A stretch of DNA of 64,000 nucleotides from Trichoplusia ni (lineage: Eukaryota; Arthropoda; Insecta; Lepidoptera; Noctuidae). The DNA lies in contig NC_039500.1 in the NCBI RefSeq assembly GCF_003590095.1, positions 4,588,001 through 4,652,000 of the forward strand, in the 5' to 3' direction. The translations under genes were made by a program, and so were the position numbers. The notes beneath the pieces were generated by a model. It did not search any database. It was not told the origin of the DNA and saw only the letters and a list, made by a program, of their open reading frames with translations. This document shows, piece after piece, positions 47,476-58,779 of the stretch. How positions within the stretch are numbered: position 1 is the stretch's first letter; every line of letters starts with the position of its first letter.

Positions 47476-49605
47476 TCAATCATCATCAAACCCATATCTC
47501 TTAACCGGTTTGCGTGTACGATTACTAGTTCGTATATCCCGAGTAATAGGAACCCTAGGACTACCCGTCTCCTGCACCTTGGGCATATTTAAAGGTACAC
47601 TTGACGTTGACAAGGGTTCACTTGTAACCAAATCACTTCCGTCTGTTTGCGTGCGGGATGTTTCCTCGACCAATGCTTTCGTCAAGCTGGTTCCGTTTGT
47701 CCGGTCCGGTTCTGTGTTCGGCGCTCGATTATTGTCCGAAGGAAACACGAGAGAAGAGCGAGAGCTCTTAACAGGCTGAACTGGTTGAAAGTTCCTAAAG
47801 TTTGCATCTACTAGCCTAGCTGTCCTATTTATCACTCTTGGTTTTAGTTGGTCAATGTGTCTATGCACCTCAGTGCCGTGGATAGATTTAACATTATAAT
47901 CTGTACTACCTGTTTTCTCTATAACAGTCCCTGCAGACCACTTGTTTGAGCTACGGTATTCTCTGAACCATACAAGGTCCCCCGGATTAAACTGTCTTGT
48001 GACGCCACTCGATGTAGCTTCTACTGTCTCTTGGCGAGCTCTAATAAGTGCCTTCTGGTCTGGTTTCAAACAATCTAACCGCATGCGCAAGTTGCGCCCT
48101 AATAACATCTTGGCGGGGCTTTCCCCGGTTGTATAGTGTGGTGTGTTTCTGTACGCCAGCAGAAAACGACACAATGTGGAGTGTACGTCGGATTTCGATT
48201 TAATCGCCTTTTTAATGCTCTTTTTACAAATTTTAACAGCGTTTTCCGCTGCCCCATTAGAAGCTGGGTGATAAGGTGCCGAAAATATATGTTCTATACC
48301 ATTATTATTTAAGAATTGCTGAAATTCTCCACTGAAAAACGGAGGGCCATTATCACTAACCAATTGTTTAGGTAACCCAAATCTCGCCCACATCTCTCGT
48401 AATTCTTTTATTACCGCTTGCGATGTGGTGCTCAGCATTCTAATAGCTTCAATCCACTTTGAATGTGCATCGACTACCACTAGATAAGTAAGACCGGCTA
48501 CCGGTCCTAAGAAGTCTACGTGTATCCTGGTCCACGGTCGATCTGGCCACGGCCAGGCGCGGGGCGCATGCGCAGGTGGTGCGTCCGCCACTTCAGCGCA
48601 CACGGTGCAGCTGCAACATGCTGTCTCTAGTGCCTCGTCTATTCCCGGCCACCATACGTAACTTCGCGCTAACGATTTAGTTTTGACTATGCCCATGTGA
48701 CTCTCATGAAGCTCAGCGATCACTTTATTCCTACACGTACTAGGAATTACTAGCCTATGTCCCCACATTACACACCCTAGCTCAATATATAATTCCTTTC
48801 TACGGTTAAAATATGGTTTTAATTCTTTCATTTCGACCTCGACCGGCCAGCCATCGTTTATATATCTGGCTACTCTGCTCAATACACTATCCGAAACGGT
48901 TTCTTTTTTTAACGTTTGATAATCTAATAACAATGCTTCCGCGGCAAAGTGTAAATACGTTTGTTCAGGTGTGTCTAATTCTTCACTAATAACCCCTTCT
49001 TTATGAGTGCTAATTAACCTAGACAAAATATCTGCCGTGTTTTTATCTGATCGAATGTACTCTATATTAAAATCGTAAGCTGATAGTTTAATGGCCCACC
49101 GCTGTAAACGACTCGCCGCCGTGTTCGGTATTCCTGCATGGGGCCCAAAAATTGTGACCAGCGGTTTATGATCTGTACGTAGTGTAAACTTTCTGCCATA
49201 AAGATACTGATGAAACTTGTCTACCGCGAAAATTATAGCCAAGGCTTCTTTATGTATCTGGCTGTAGTGTAACTCCGCGGCAGTGAGCGCCCGCGATGCG
49301 TACGCCACAACCCGCTCGCTGCCGTCAGACGCGCGCTGTGCCAGCACGGCCCCCAGCCCGCGTGCGCTCGCGTCGCATGTTACTATGCTCTCCAGCGATA
49401 TGTCAAAGTGTGTCAATACTTCAGTACTACATAGAAGTTGTTTAATTTTATTGAACACATATCTATGTGTTTTAGTCCATTGCCAATGTTTACCTTTCTT
49501 AAGTAATTCGTAAAGTGGTGTAATATGAGTACTCAAATTCTTAATGAATTTTCCATAGAAATTAACCATACCGAGAAAAGACTTCAACTCTGAGACGTTA
49601 GTTGG
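47476..49605 (-). CDS. gypsy Pol polyprotein, RNase H and integrase (5' end in gap)
   Basis: About 710 codons are visible without a stop; the upstream part is lost in the N run. The order is: end of RT/connection (FLGMVNFYGKF), then RNase H with CDAS, HKEALAI, RTDHKPL and NTADILSR acidic residues. The integrase has an HHCC zinc finger (HESH near 48700, C..C near 48605) and a DDE core (HVDFLGP near 48510, SDNGPPFF near 48350, NGAAEN near 48250). A GDLVWFREYR...W..G domain lies at about 47900-47975, and a Ser/Thr/Pro-rich tail ends at 47476. The protein would copy and integrate element DNA. It looks intact where visible. Confidence 0.9.
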   Translation of the reverse strand, partial: PTNVSELKSFLGMVNFYGKFIKNLSTHITPLYELLKKGKHWQWTKTHRYVFNKIKQLLCSTEVLTHFDISLESIVTCDASARGLGAVLAQRASDGSERVVAYASRALTAAELHYSQIHKEALAIIFAVDKFHQYLYGRKFTLRTDHKPLVTIFGPHAGIPNTAASRLQRWAIKLSAYDFNIEYIRSDKNTADILSRLISTHKEGVISEELDTPEQTYLHFAAEALLLDYQTLKKETVSDSVLSRVARYINDGWPVEVEMKELKPYFNRRKELYIELGCVMWGHRLVIPSTCRNKVIAELHESHMGIVKTKSLARSYVWWPGIDEALETACCSCTVCAEVADAPPAHAPRAWPWPDRPWTRIHVDFLGPVAGLTYLVVVDAHSKWIEAIRMLSTTSQAVIKELREMWARFGLPKQLVSDNGPPFFSGEFQQFLNNNGIEHIFSAPYHPASNGAAENAVKICKKSIKKAIKSKSDVHSTLCRFLLAYRNTPHYTTGESPAKMLLGRNLRMRLDCLKPDQKALIRARQETVEATSSGVTRQFNPGDLVWFREYRSSNKWSAGTVIEKTGSTDYNVKSIHGTEVHRHIDQLKPRVINRTARLVDANFRNFQPVQPVKSSRSSLVFPSDNNRAPNTEPDRTNGTSLTKALVEETSRTQTDGSDLVTSEPLSTSSVPLNMPKVQETGSPRVPITRDIRTSNRTRKPVKRYGFDDD

Positions 49606-50605
49606 NNNNNNNNNNNNNNNNNNNNNNNNNNNNNNNNNNNNNNNNNNNNNNNNNNNNNNNNNNNNNNNNNNNNNNNNNNNNNNNNNNNNNNNNNNNNNNN
49701 NNNNNNNNNNNNNNNNNNNNNNNNNNNNNNNNNNNNNNNNNNNNNNNNNNNNNNNNNNNNNNNNNNNNNNNNNNNNNNNNNNNNNNNNNNNNNNNNNNNN
49801 NNNNNNNNNNNNNNNNNNNNNNNNNNNNNNNNNNNNNNNNNNNNNNNNNNNNNNNNNNNNNNNNNNNNNNNNNNNNNNNNNNNNNNNNNNNNNNNNNNNN
49901 NNNNNNNNNNNNNNNNNNNNNNNNNNNNNNNNNNNNNNNNNNNNNNNNNNNNNNNNNNNNNNNNNNNNNNNNNNNNNNNNNNNNNNNNNNNNNNNNNNNN
50001 NNNNNNNNNNNNNNNNNNNNNNNNNNNNNNNNNNNNNNNNNNNNNNNNNNNNNNNNNNNNNNNNNNNNNNNNNNNNNNNNNNNNNNNNNNNNNNNNNNNN
50101 NNNNNNNNNNNNNNNNNNNNNNNNNNNNNNNNNNNNNNNNNNNNNNNNNNNNNNNNNNNNNNNNNNNNNNNNNNNNNNNNNNNNNNNNNNNNNNNNNNNN
50201 NNNNNNNNNNNNNNNNNNNNNNNNNNNNNNNNNNNNNNNNNNNNNNNNNNNNNNNNNNNNNNNNNNNNNNNNNNNNNNNNNNNNNNNNNNNNNNNNNNNN
50301 NNNNNNNNNNNNNNNNNNNNNNNNNNNNNNNNNNNNNNNNNNNNNNNNNNNNNNNNNNNNNNNNNNNNNNNNNNNNNNNNNNNNNNNNNNNNNNNNNNNN
50401 NNNNNNNNNNNNNNNNNNNNNNNNNNNNNNNNNNNNNNNNNNNNNNNNNNNNNNNNNNNNNNNNNNNNNNNNNNNNNNNNNNNNNNNNNNNNNNNNNNNN
50501 NNNNNNNNNNNNNNNNNNNNNNNNNNNNNNNNNNNNNNNNNNNNNNNNNNNNNNNNNNNNNNNNNNNNNNNNNNNNNNNNNNNNNNNNNNNNNNNNNNNN
50601 NNNNN
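49606..50605. other. Assembly gap (1000 N)
   Basis: Exactly 1000 Ns, a round placeholder length. The missing gag, protease, RT and 5' LTR of the gypsy element need more than 1 kb, so the true gap size is unknown. Confidence 0.97.
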
Positions 50606-50855
50606 TTGTTACCCATGTAAATTCTACAATTGTGAACGATCTGTGAGGTATAGACTGTAAATTAAAATAAGTTGAATTGTTATAAATGTTCTATTTCTGT
50701 GATAATACTTTATGTCTTTATTTTGAACTGTATAAAAATTTGCATGTCGCCAAGCGGCAAGATGTATATGGCACCTTGACAATGTTTTACCACCATTATG
50801 TACCTACATTTTATGCAAATAAAGAATTATTATTATTATATTATTATTGTGATTT
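50606..50855 (+). mobile_element. LINE 3' end
   Basis: A non-coding segment with CACCTTGACAATGTTTTACC and ATTTTATGCAAATAAAGAAT, ending in a TTATTATTATTA tail, as in the tailed 3' ends of lepidopteran LINEs. It starts at the gap, so its class is unknown. Confidence 0.5.
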
Positions 50856-51107
50856 TCTCAGTATCACATAAATGATTCGTCAGTTTTATCTTCGTTCATT
50901 TCAATCATGACATTTTAAACTGTTACCTTCTGTGCAATTTTTCAAATTAAACTCACATACCTCTTAGCTCGAGACAACTTAATGTAAAAGAATATTCATT
51001 TCTTGGCATGGTTCAATATTTTATTAAGTATTTTTGACTAGATTCCCGCTTAGATGATCAATGATTCTGGAACATTCTTCAATTTTTTGAAACCCACTTC
51101 TAAGCTA

Positions 51108-53606
51108 TCCACTGCAAAATATACGACAATCTTGAAAGATTGCATGCACGACATACAGCATGCACCCATATCTGTAGACAACACTAAGTCAGAATAATCC
51201 TATCGGTAGTCTGTTAGGTACCTAGACAACTTAACCTCTAAAAATCATTCTGAATTCTCAACAATCACGTCAACGTGATTACAATTGGCATTACCGAAGA
51301 AGATTAACATTCGATAGTGACGCGGGTGCAGGTTGCCGTGGCGACCGGCGCCCGCGCACCTAAACTACTCTATCAATGATAATAATTGATATTAAAGCTG
51401 CTGATAAAGAATTTGAGTGGTGCCGCGTGCAACGTATTTAAGGAGATGCGCTATTGTTCCAAAAAAAGGCTGGCTGAAAAGTCTGTGGAAATAGCTTAGG
51501 AAAGACGAGGATATTAGAGTAGTTTGAAAGCACTGACTTGATTATAAAGGTAAGAAAGTTTTTTACTGAACATTAATTTAAGTAACACCATAAATCAATG
51601 TTTTAACATTAAGGCACACTCAAATTTTAGTAACTCGTTTTTTCCCCGTTGTAATTTAACAAACTATTACCGAAAAAAAATTGTGTAGGTAAGTCAACGA
51701 AACTAAGCGCCGTTAAGTAGATCTAAATCGTTTAAGAAATGGTAACTAAAGTTCCCCAAACAAAAGTTTCATAACTTCTGAAAACTATCCAAATATCTTC
51801 TCCTTAAGTGTTGTTCACCCGGCACTAAATTGTTTAGTGCCGTGCGCAAAAAGGCTTTTGGTAAATAATTGTAATCAACAGCAATGATAGCACCAGATCG
51901 TTGGTCACTCGCAGTCGAGTCACAGGTACAGTGGCGGCCGCGTGGATACCACCGATAACTAACCTTGCACAATCATATCGAAAATACACCAAATTAACTT
52001 ATAATTATTGTGAAATAATTAAATCTCTCCAAAACAACATTTTGGTACTGCCAATGACATCTATCGTCGAGTAGGAATGACTCGCCATTGTTACGAATGC
52101 ATGAGTCATATGACTTCTACCACTTGATACTAGATGGCGTCGTCCGCCGACTAAACTGAACCAACTACGAAATTTTACACGTATGCTGTTTAATATTAGT
52201 AGATAGGTATATGTATTAATATTGATAAAATTAATTCATAAAACCGACTTACAAAATTTTTACTCTTCTAATTATAGTAAATGTTATCTAGGTCGAAATT
52301 ATTATTTTTGTCAGATTTGTCAAAACATTTAATTGTTGTATATTATCTTAACATCTAACTTTCATAAAATAAACTTCACTAAACTTTTTTTAAACTTTAA
52401 TATTTTTTATTTGTAAATAATTATTTGATTATTTCTAATCGTGTTTATCATAGTCATTTAACACGTTTAAGCTAGGCTGGTGCAGCAAAACGAGATTTGT
52501 TAGTATCTAGGTATGAGTATCGCATAACTAGATTTGGAAATATTATTTTTACTGTTGTAAACAGTGTAAGAACTCTTCTAAAATGATAAGTTTCTAAGTT
52601 CATGCTATATAAGTACGCATGCCCTCCGAATATTAACACCTTGTAATTACACGTAGATACAAAGATCTTAAGCATATCTTCAAGGTTCTTTCAAAATCTT
52701 GTCCACAATATCTGCAAGAATTCTAGAAAAAAATAAATTAAATCCATTTTAAGTAGTCTGCAGTTTGCAGTAAGGATTAAGAACCGAGATATGCATGCAC
52801 ATTATATGAACCGTTCATGCGTAGAGGCGTGATTGAATTAACAAACATGGCCAAAAACTGGAGTAAAAACTGGGGTTATTATGAATAGTAGGGAGATCGT
52901 TTGACCTCTAGGCGCCACCGACAGTGGCCGACGTCGGGGGCGTGTCGTGTCACGCCGCATCGCGTTACAAAGTGCCGCTATGCGCTTGACAAGCATCTGA
53001 CAATCCGACACGCTTAGACCCATAGAAAAAAATTTAGAAAATATACCAATATGTTTTGTATAGAAATAATATTTGTGTATTAGAACGCCGCAAAATATCT
53101 ACAAACTGTTTCAGTCACCGCAATAGTTTTAGATCGTAAGAAATTTGTAAATTGAAATTACTCTGCGGACTAGACTAGCACCTACATATACTTATTATAT
53201 CTGCATTAGCGTTTTGCATATGTATATTATATCTGCATTATGCCATAGCGTTTAGTTGCTTGAGATGAGCTTGAAAGTCATCTTATAATTTAGCCAACCT
53301 AATATGTGCTCATACATGCAATAAAGGTAGAAGTAAAATGGCTTCACGTATGCAAAATATGATTCGCATAGTGTACTTACGCAAGGCTAGTTAGGATTCT
53401 TGCACTTTTAAAGTAATGTGGAAAACTACTTTTTTCAATATTTTCCATTATATTATTCATCCATGTCCAATTAGAATACTTATAGGTGTAAATCCTTTTC
53501 AATTAGAACATTTCTAATAATATGAATTGTCAGATATTTAAGCCTGTCGCGTCTTTAGTTAATCGTTAATTAAAATTGTAATTAATTTAATTTTATATTT
53601 TATAAG
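51108..53606. repeat. 2.5-kb direct repeat, copy B
   Basis: Counterpart of 44751-47256. It lacks the gypsy insertion and continues directly into a Helitron-like repeat at its right end. Its left end diverges 4 bases into the candidate exon seen at copy A. Confidence 0.95.
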
Positions 53607-53609
53607 TTA

Positions 53610-53805
53610 CTAGCTGTCCCAACAAAGGTTGTTTTGACATACAAAATAGTTCTACGGAATAAAAAAAATAGGGCTGTGTAAAATAGATGTTGTCTTTATT
53701 CTCAGATTTACCCAATAAGCACACAAAATTTCATAATAATCGGTCGGGCAGTTTTGGAGGAGTTCAATTTCATATACCGTGACACGACAATTTGTTAAGA
53801 CATAT
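53610..53805 (-). mobile_element. Helitron-like repeat fragment
   Basis: The minus-strand 3' end GGGACAGCTAG is followed by T, and the body contains CTGCCCGACCGATTATTATG and GTCGTGTCACGG. The terminal CTAG|T fits a Helitron. I recognise the body as a widespread arthropod repeat but cannot fix its class with certainty. Confidence 0.45.
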
Positions 53806-54724
53806 CTTTTTTATCCGATTCAGCTATTACAATGGCCGATGTACGAATGTAAATTGGATTACACACGGTACAAATCTGCGAAACTCTCACACTCAATGTT
53901 TTACTCCTTTTTCAATATTAATTTCTATAATAAAGTAAAATATATTTAATATTATCTCAATAAACACGAGTGAGTCTGGGCCTCGATTTCACGGCAGCGT
54001 GTTCACATTATAATATGAAGGAACTGCGCGCGCGCACAAAGCCGCCGCGACCCGCGCAGCGCTGCAGATTTTAATTATGCCCTGCCCTTCGGCCCGGCTC
54101 CAGGGCTGGCAGAGCTCGCTGGGTATACTTAGGTACGTGATGGTGTGAACCCTCTGCCTTCAACCTTGGAACCTTCAACCCCCTAAAATTAACGTTCCTA
54201 TCTTTAGGTGTTGTGCAATAGGCCTCATTCAAAAGTCATACCTACAACATATACATACAATCCAATTCTCAAAACTCTATAATGATTGAGTTATTTAAAA
54301 TACCTACTAATTTGAGAATAAGATATGAACTTTTGACCAAGTGGCAAACGGTCCATAGACAGGGTTTGCCTCATATCAGTTCAGTCATACCTGTATTTAT
54401 CTATCCTAACTGTAGAAATGGATGTGGTGTACTTAATACTGTACTAATGCATTAGGTTAACTCCATTACACTTGGTTTTTTTTTCTATTAAGGCAAGGCA
54501 AGTGTTGCCTACCTACTTGATAACTGGTAATAAGATTTCAGATATCTATAAGTTCTCAATCTATAAATTGTTTAGATTTAATACAAAGCCTAGACTTCAC
54601 ATAGTGATTACATTACGAGAAGTCGCAGTGCTTGGAGCTCAGTGGACTGAGCGAATCGATAATGTACTTGGTCCTTTTATATTCTAACCTTTCCCTGGTA
54701 CTATGTATGGCCTGCCTATTATTC
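53806..54724. other. Intergenic, GC-rich patch included
   Basis: 54015-54130 is GC-rich (GCGCGCGCGC, CCGCCGCGACCCGCGCAGCG) in AT-rich DNA and may be regulatory. No gene is recognised. Confidence 0.35.
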
Positions 54725-55240
54725 TGTGCTAACAGTGTCGTCCCGGCAGCCCTGCGGCGGCGTCGAATGTCATTTTAACAGCGCGCCCGTCGCCATCTTA
54801 TTTTTTGCTCCCGCGCATTTTCGAGCGCGATCATAAAATTTTGTTATTAATACAGTAAAATTTTCGGATTAGGTAGTATTAAATTCGAAACAAAGCAGGG
54901 ATTTAATTGGTAATTCGTGTCCGAGGGACGTTATACGAATATTTGTACGCGACCAATATCCGTTCGTTTATTGTTTTCGGTTGTAAACTCGATTCGGGAC
55001 GCGAATGTGTGCGTCGGCAGCGCGCGGCGGCGAGCGGCGGCATTGTGCGCGCCATTCAATTAGCCACTGAATTTTTAATGAAATATCACGTTGTACAGAC
55101 GTAATTAAATCAGAGCGCGGCTCTGAAAATAGAGGATTTATTTGTGGAAGCCATTGTGGCCGGCCGGCCTAATCAATGAACACTTTATTACTTGCTCGCG
55201 CTCCAATCTCGATTGCACGGCGGACGGACTTTCTGCTCGT
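54725..55240. promoter_or_regulatory. Candidate cis-regulatory block downstream of Pox meso
   Basis: Alternating GC-rich stretches (GCGCGCGGCGGCGAGCGGCGG, GGCCGGCCGGCC) and homeodomain/Sox-like words (TAATTAAAT, CAATTAG, TAATCAATGA, TTTATTAC, AACAAAG). It has no convincing ORF and lies 1.6 kb beyond the Pox meso stop. Such texture is typical of conserved developmental enhancers, but conservation is not tested here. Confidence 0.35.
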
Positions 55241-55384
55241 CGACATATTGCCTTCTGTATTCATATTATGCTGGAGCCTACTTATGAACTTATTTCCATC
55301 AATGGTGCCCAGAAAACAACTAAATCTTAATATGCTTAGGGAACAAATGACAAAAATAACTGTTATAATATAAGAACAAACCAA

Positions 55385-56600
55385 TTTATTTTTTATACTT
55401 TGACCAATAAAGCTAAGGTTTAAATAATGATCTCGTACTTAACATCTAGTTTGTACAGAGGTTTAGTTTTATAAATATGTATCTATAATAGTTTGAAGAC
55501 AATTTGTCGGTGCAACTGAACAAAAACAGAATAGATTTCGAATAAACACAACATCCATGCTTTTTTGCCAATTAATCAGCTGATCGTAATATGTGACTTT
55601 GTTATGAACAGAGCTATGAGTACTCGATCAGGTCGGTAACCATATAAAGTAGATGGCTAGTTTAAAAAAATCTATTCTGTTTCTGAGCAGAGTTAAACAT
55701 AGACTAGCCTTATTTTGAAAAACATTTGTCATAATATCGTCTCCAGATGAAATAAGTTATCTAAAATGGAATTACACATCGAAAATAATCAATTCATTGT
55801 TTTGAATAAGTTATCAGACTGATGCAATACAATAGTTCGACTAATGACCGTCAGAAACGAATCACGATAACTTTGTAAACCACAAACTGTTTGGTAATAA
55901 AAGATAATCAAATGAAATGCTATCTCCTATCAGAATAAGTACATTCATCGTATTTATTTAGAATATTTACATCTTTGCACCCATTCCCGACGGCCGCCGC
56001 CGGGTGAACACCATAGCTTATACATATCTACATCACACGAGGTATAATATTACAACTCTACACAACTAGCTGAACATTATCAGATCATTTTATTAATATA
56101 AAATCGTTAATTGAATGTAAAATCTTGTTGAAACTTCTTCTGCAGATAAATTGCCGACGGTTTAACTTTTGGCACCTTGATAAAAATACTTTCATCCATA
56201 ACTTTACCCTGCACTTGTTATGTAATAGATTCAAAAACATGTTGCCTCGACTACGTACCAACTACTAAATTTTGAATACCAAAAGGAAAGATTAAATCAC
56301 TCTCATTAATTAAACTATTCACCCTTACAATAAATAAATTCACAACGCTCACACAAAGATTCGGTGTTATACAACATCATCAGGAAGTCTTAGTAACTGC
56401 ATAGCTGCAATATTAAACCTCGCGACAGTAACCGCTATATATCTTACATCGATAACGTAGGTATATACAATATAATACTTTTATCAACAATTATCATAAA
56501 CATTATCACTAGAAGATCAGTTTGTGTCGCTTAAAATTATATCACTCACACTGCACTTCACATGGGATCACCGAATCACTGCATCAACTGGGATTTCCCC
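55385..56600. other. Downstream flank / possible 3' UTR of Pox meso
   Basis: AT-rich, apart from a short GACGGCCGCCGCCGGG at 55989-56004. No other gene is visible. Confidence 0.35.
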
Positions 56601-56618
56601 CAAAATTAAATAGTCTAT

Positions 56619-56630
56619 TTTTATTGACGG
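56619..56630 (-). terminator. Poly(A) signal candidate of Pox meso
   Basis: TTTTTATT on the plus strand reads AATAAAAA on the minus strand, about 180 bases after the Pox meso stop. Confidence 0.35.
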
Positions 56631-56707
56631 TACTCTCGTATTAAGTAACTAAGTCTATTAATCTCAGTCGTGACGCGCGCTATCAGTTGCTCCACCTGCC
56701 GCCGCCG

Positions 56708-56755
56708 CGTCACCGCGTCACCTCGTCACAGCGTCACTGCGTCACCACGTCAGCG
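56708..56755. repeat. 8-bp tandem repeat, CGTCACNN x6
   Basis: Six contiguous octamers (CGTCACCG, CGTCACCT, CGTCACAG, CGTCACTG, CGTCACCA, CGTCAGCG) keep the CGTCA core while the last two bases vary. The repeat lies in the presumed Pox meso 3' UTR, about 50 bases after the stop. Confidence 0.9.
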
Positions 56756-56803
56756 TGGTGGTGGCCACGCTCACCGGTCGTGGTTGGTGGCGAGGCGCGC
56801 GTG

Positions 56804-58779
56804 TCAGAGCGCGTGCGCGTGCGCATGGTGCGGGGGCGGCGCCTGCTGGTGCGGGTGCGGCAGCGCGTGAGGGTTGCCCGCCGTGTGCTGACGACCCTGC
56901 AGGCAAAGACACACATAAGTTACATGTTCATCCCGGAACAGGAGAAAACCAGCTGCGAGGAGTTTTTAGGGAGAACGTTAATAATATTATAAAGTTCAAG
57001 GCCGCTACAAATAATTCTATTAGCCTATAAACTTTACAACTTTAACCATTTAAACTTCTCACATTTCACAACTCCTTCTAATGCGAGGATGAAACAGTCG
57101 GAGCATTTCTAGTACTAGCGATACTAACTTGTAAATAGACATAGTAGTCGTAGGGCTGGTGCAGCGGCCAGCAGCGCTGCGGCGGCACGGGGTAGAGCGG
57201 CGGCACGGGGTACAGCGCGCCGCCGCCCAGCTTGTTGCGCAGGATGCGGCTGATGCTGGACACCGACGGCACGTTGTACTTGTCGCACACGCCGTCCGCC
57301 AGCAGCCGGTCGCGGATCTCCCACGCGAAGATGCCCGGGTCCTTCGCTTTTAGTTGCTTTATGTATGATACTACCTGTACACAAGCACAGTGAAATTGTA
57401 ATGAAAATTGTCCCAATTTCGACAAATTGTTCTGCGATTTATGGGATATGGCTGAGATAATTGAAAAATACCTGGATGCACAGAATGTCAGGAAAAAGGG
57501 AATACTTGATGAATCTATGCGGATATGCTGAGCTCTCCTCTTTGTTCTCAAATTTTTATCTACGGGTACCTAAACCTTGGGGCACCAAGGAACAATTCCG
57601 GAATTTCCCGAAAGTGACAATCCACTTACCTTAGGTGTGGTGACTCTGGGTTTGGAGCCTCCGATGGCTCCCGGCAGTATGGAGCCGGTCTCGTGGTAGC
57701 GGGCCAGGATCTTGGAGACGCAGCCGTGCGACACCCGCAGCTGCCGGCTGATGTCGCAGGGTCTGAGAGCAAACCGATACATCAGATAGATGGACAGGGC
57801 AGTAGTTAAGAAAGGATGTTGCAGCTTCCATTAGCAAACTACGTTAACGTTAAACTAAGTTAAGTGACTAAGAGCTGATGAAAATTGTCTTAAGATGGCA
57901 CCCATGCAATAAGTTAAAGGTGGATGCTTGACTTTTCATATTGTTTTTTTTTACTCAAAACTGAATAAGATTTCTAGAACCTCATTTGAAACCTGCGCTA
58001 AGTTTCAAATATTAAAAGATTAGTAGTAGTTAGAGTGATTCCAAAATTAGATTATTTCATAATTAGCTCCATGACAAGGTATAAGTAGATAGGTTCAGTG
58101 ATCAGGCATTTTCTTATCGATTGCCTAAGTTTTTTGCATCGAGTAGTTATATCACAAGTATGCTACCTATTGTTGATATTTAAATACAATCTTTGCGCTT
58201 GGTTTAGTTTTATGATGAAAGAACACGTTACGTTATCGAGAAATAAAAGATAAGATAACTCATTCACGGTTTTATTGTGATTTAATCAAAACAAATGAAA
58301 TATCGTTCAGCTTACTATTTATGGACTAGTGATGTCACTCACTAACTATTTTATCGATATATTTATGCTATTATGTATTTCCTGAAGTTTCTTTTTCTAT
58401 TACGGATTGTGTTGTTCTGGTCTTAAATTATGGAACACTTAGAAAACTTAGAGACTAGGAAAAAATAGTTGTCCTCTTTCTACAAACACATTATTGTACT
58501 TCCCTTTGTAGGGATTCCATTTTAGTTTGATTTCTTACTACCAAATCCAAATGTTGAGCAATTACCTCTCCCCAGTTTCCCACATACTTCCAACATCCAT
58601 CACACATATCCAAGTTCCTCACCTGATCCCAAGCTGCGCCAGCTCGACTATCCTCAGCCTCACAGCGTTGGGCAGCGGCCTCCCGTTGACGAACACGCCG
58701 CCGAGCTGGTTGACCTCCCCGTACTGCTGCGTGCCGGTGCCCGCCACGCCAGGGTTGCCCATGCCCCCGCCACTGGGGT
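56804..58779 (-). CDS. Poxm: Pox meso, paired-domain transcription factor (Pax1/9 class; first exon not found)
   Basis: Exons 58779-58623, 57762-57630, 57374-57129 and 56896-56804 join in frame to 209 visible residues and a TGA. The acceptors are canonical, and the donors are GTGAGG, GTAAGT and a weaker GTTAGT. The paired domain starts GEVNQLGGVFVNGRPLPN and contains the helix-turn-helix RPCDISRQLRVSHGCVSKIL. It continues with GSILPGAIGGSKPRVTTPK, FAWEIRDRLLADGVCDKYN and VPSVSSISRILRNKLG. These wordings (ILPGAIGGSKPR, DPGIFAWEI) distinguish Pax1/9-Pox meso from Pax2/5/8, Pax6 and Pox neuro. In insects it acts in the nucleus in somatic muscle specification. The C-terminus is short, with a duplicated LYPVPP and a PHHAHAHAL end. 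No homeobox is present, as expected. The first visible exon begins in phase 1, so a start exon lies upstream beyond 58779. Confidence 0.93.

Larger units (their letters stand above)
47257..49605 (-). mobile_element. mag-like Ty3/gypsy LTR retrotransposon, 3' half
   Basis: The element runs into the assembly gap, so gag, protease and most of the RT are unseen. The visible parts, in minus-strand order, are the end of RT, RNase H, integrase, a C-terminal tail, a purine-rich tract (AAGGGTGGAGG at 47388-47378) and a 121-bp LTR. The integrase wording (WPWPDRPWTRIHVDF) and the short LTR fit the mag lineage. The ORF ends well before the LTR, and no env-like ORF is seen. Confidence 0.88.

Noticed and set aside
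49602..50660. Long plus-strand ORF across 49602-50660
   Set aside because: It is almost entirely Ns in the assembly gap; only a few real codons remain.
44751..53606. The 2.5-kb direct repeats as the LTRs of the gypsy element
   Set aside because: A purine tract and TG...CA ends define a 121-bp LTR at 47257-47377, outside copy A. The 2.5-kb copies lack TG...CA ends, have no primer-binding site next to copy B, and contain splice-like and GC-rich host-type sequence.
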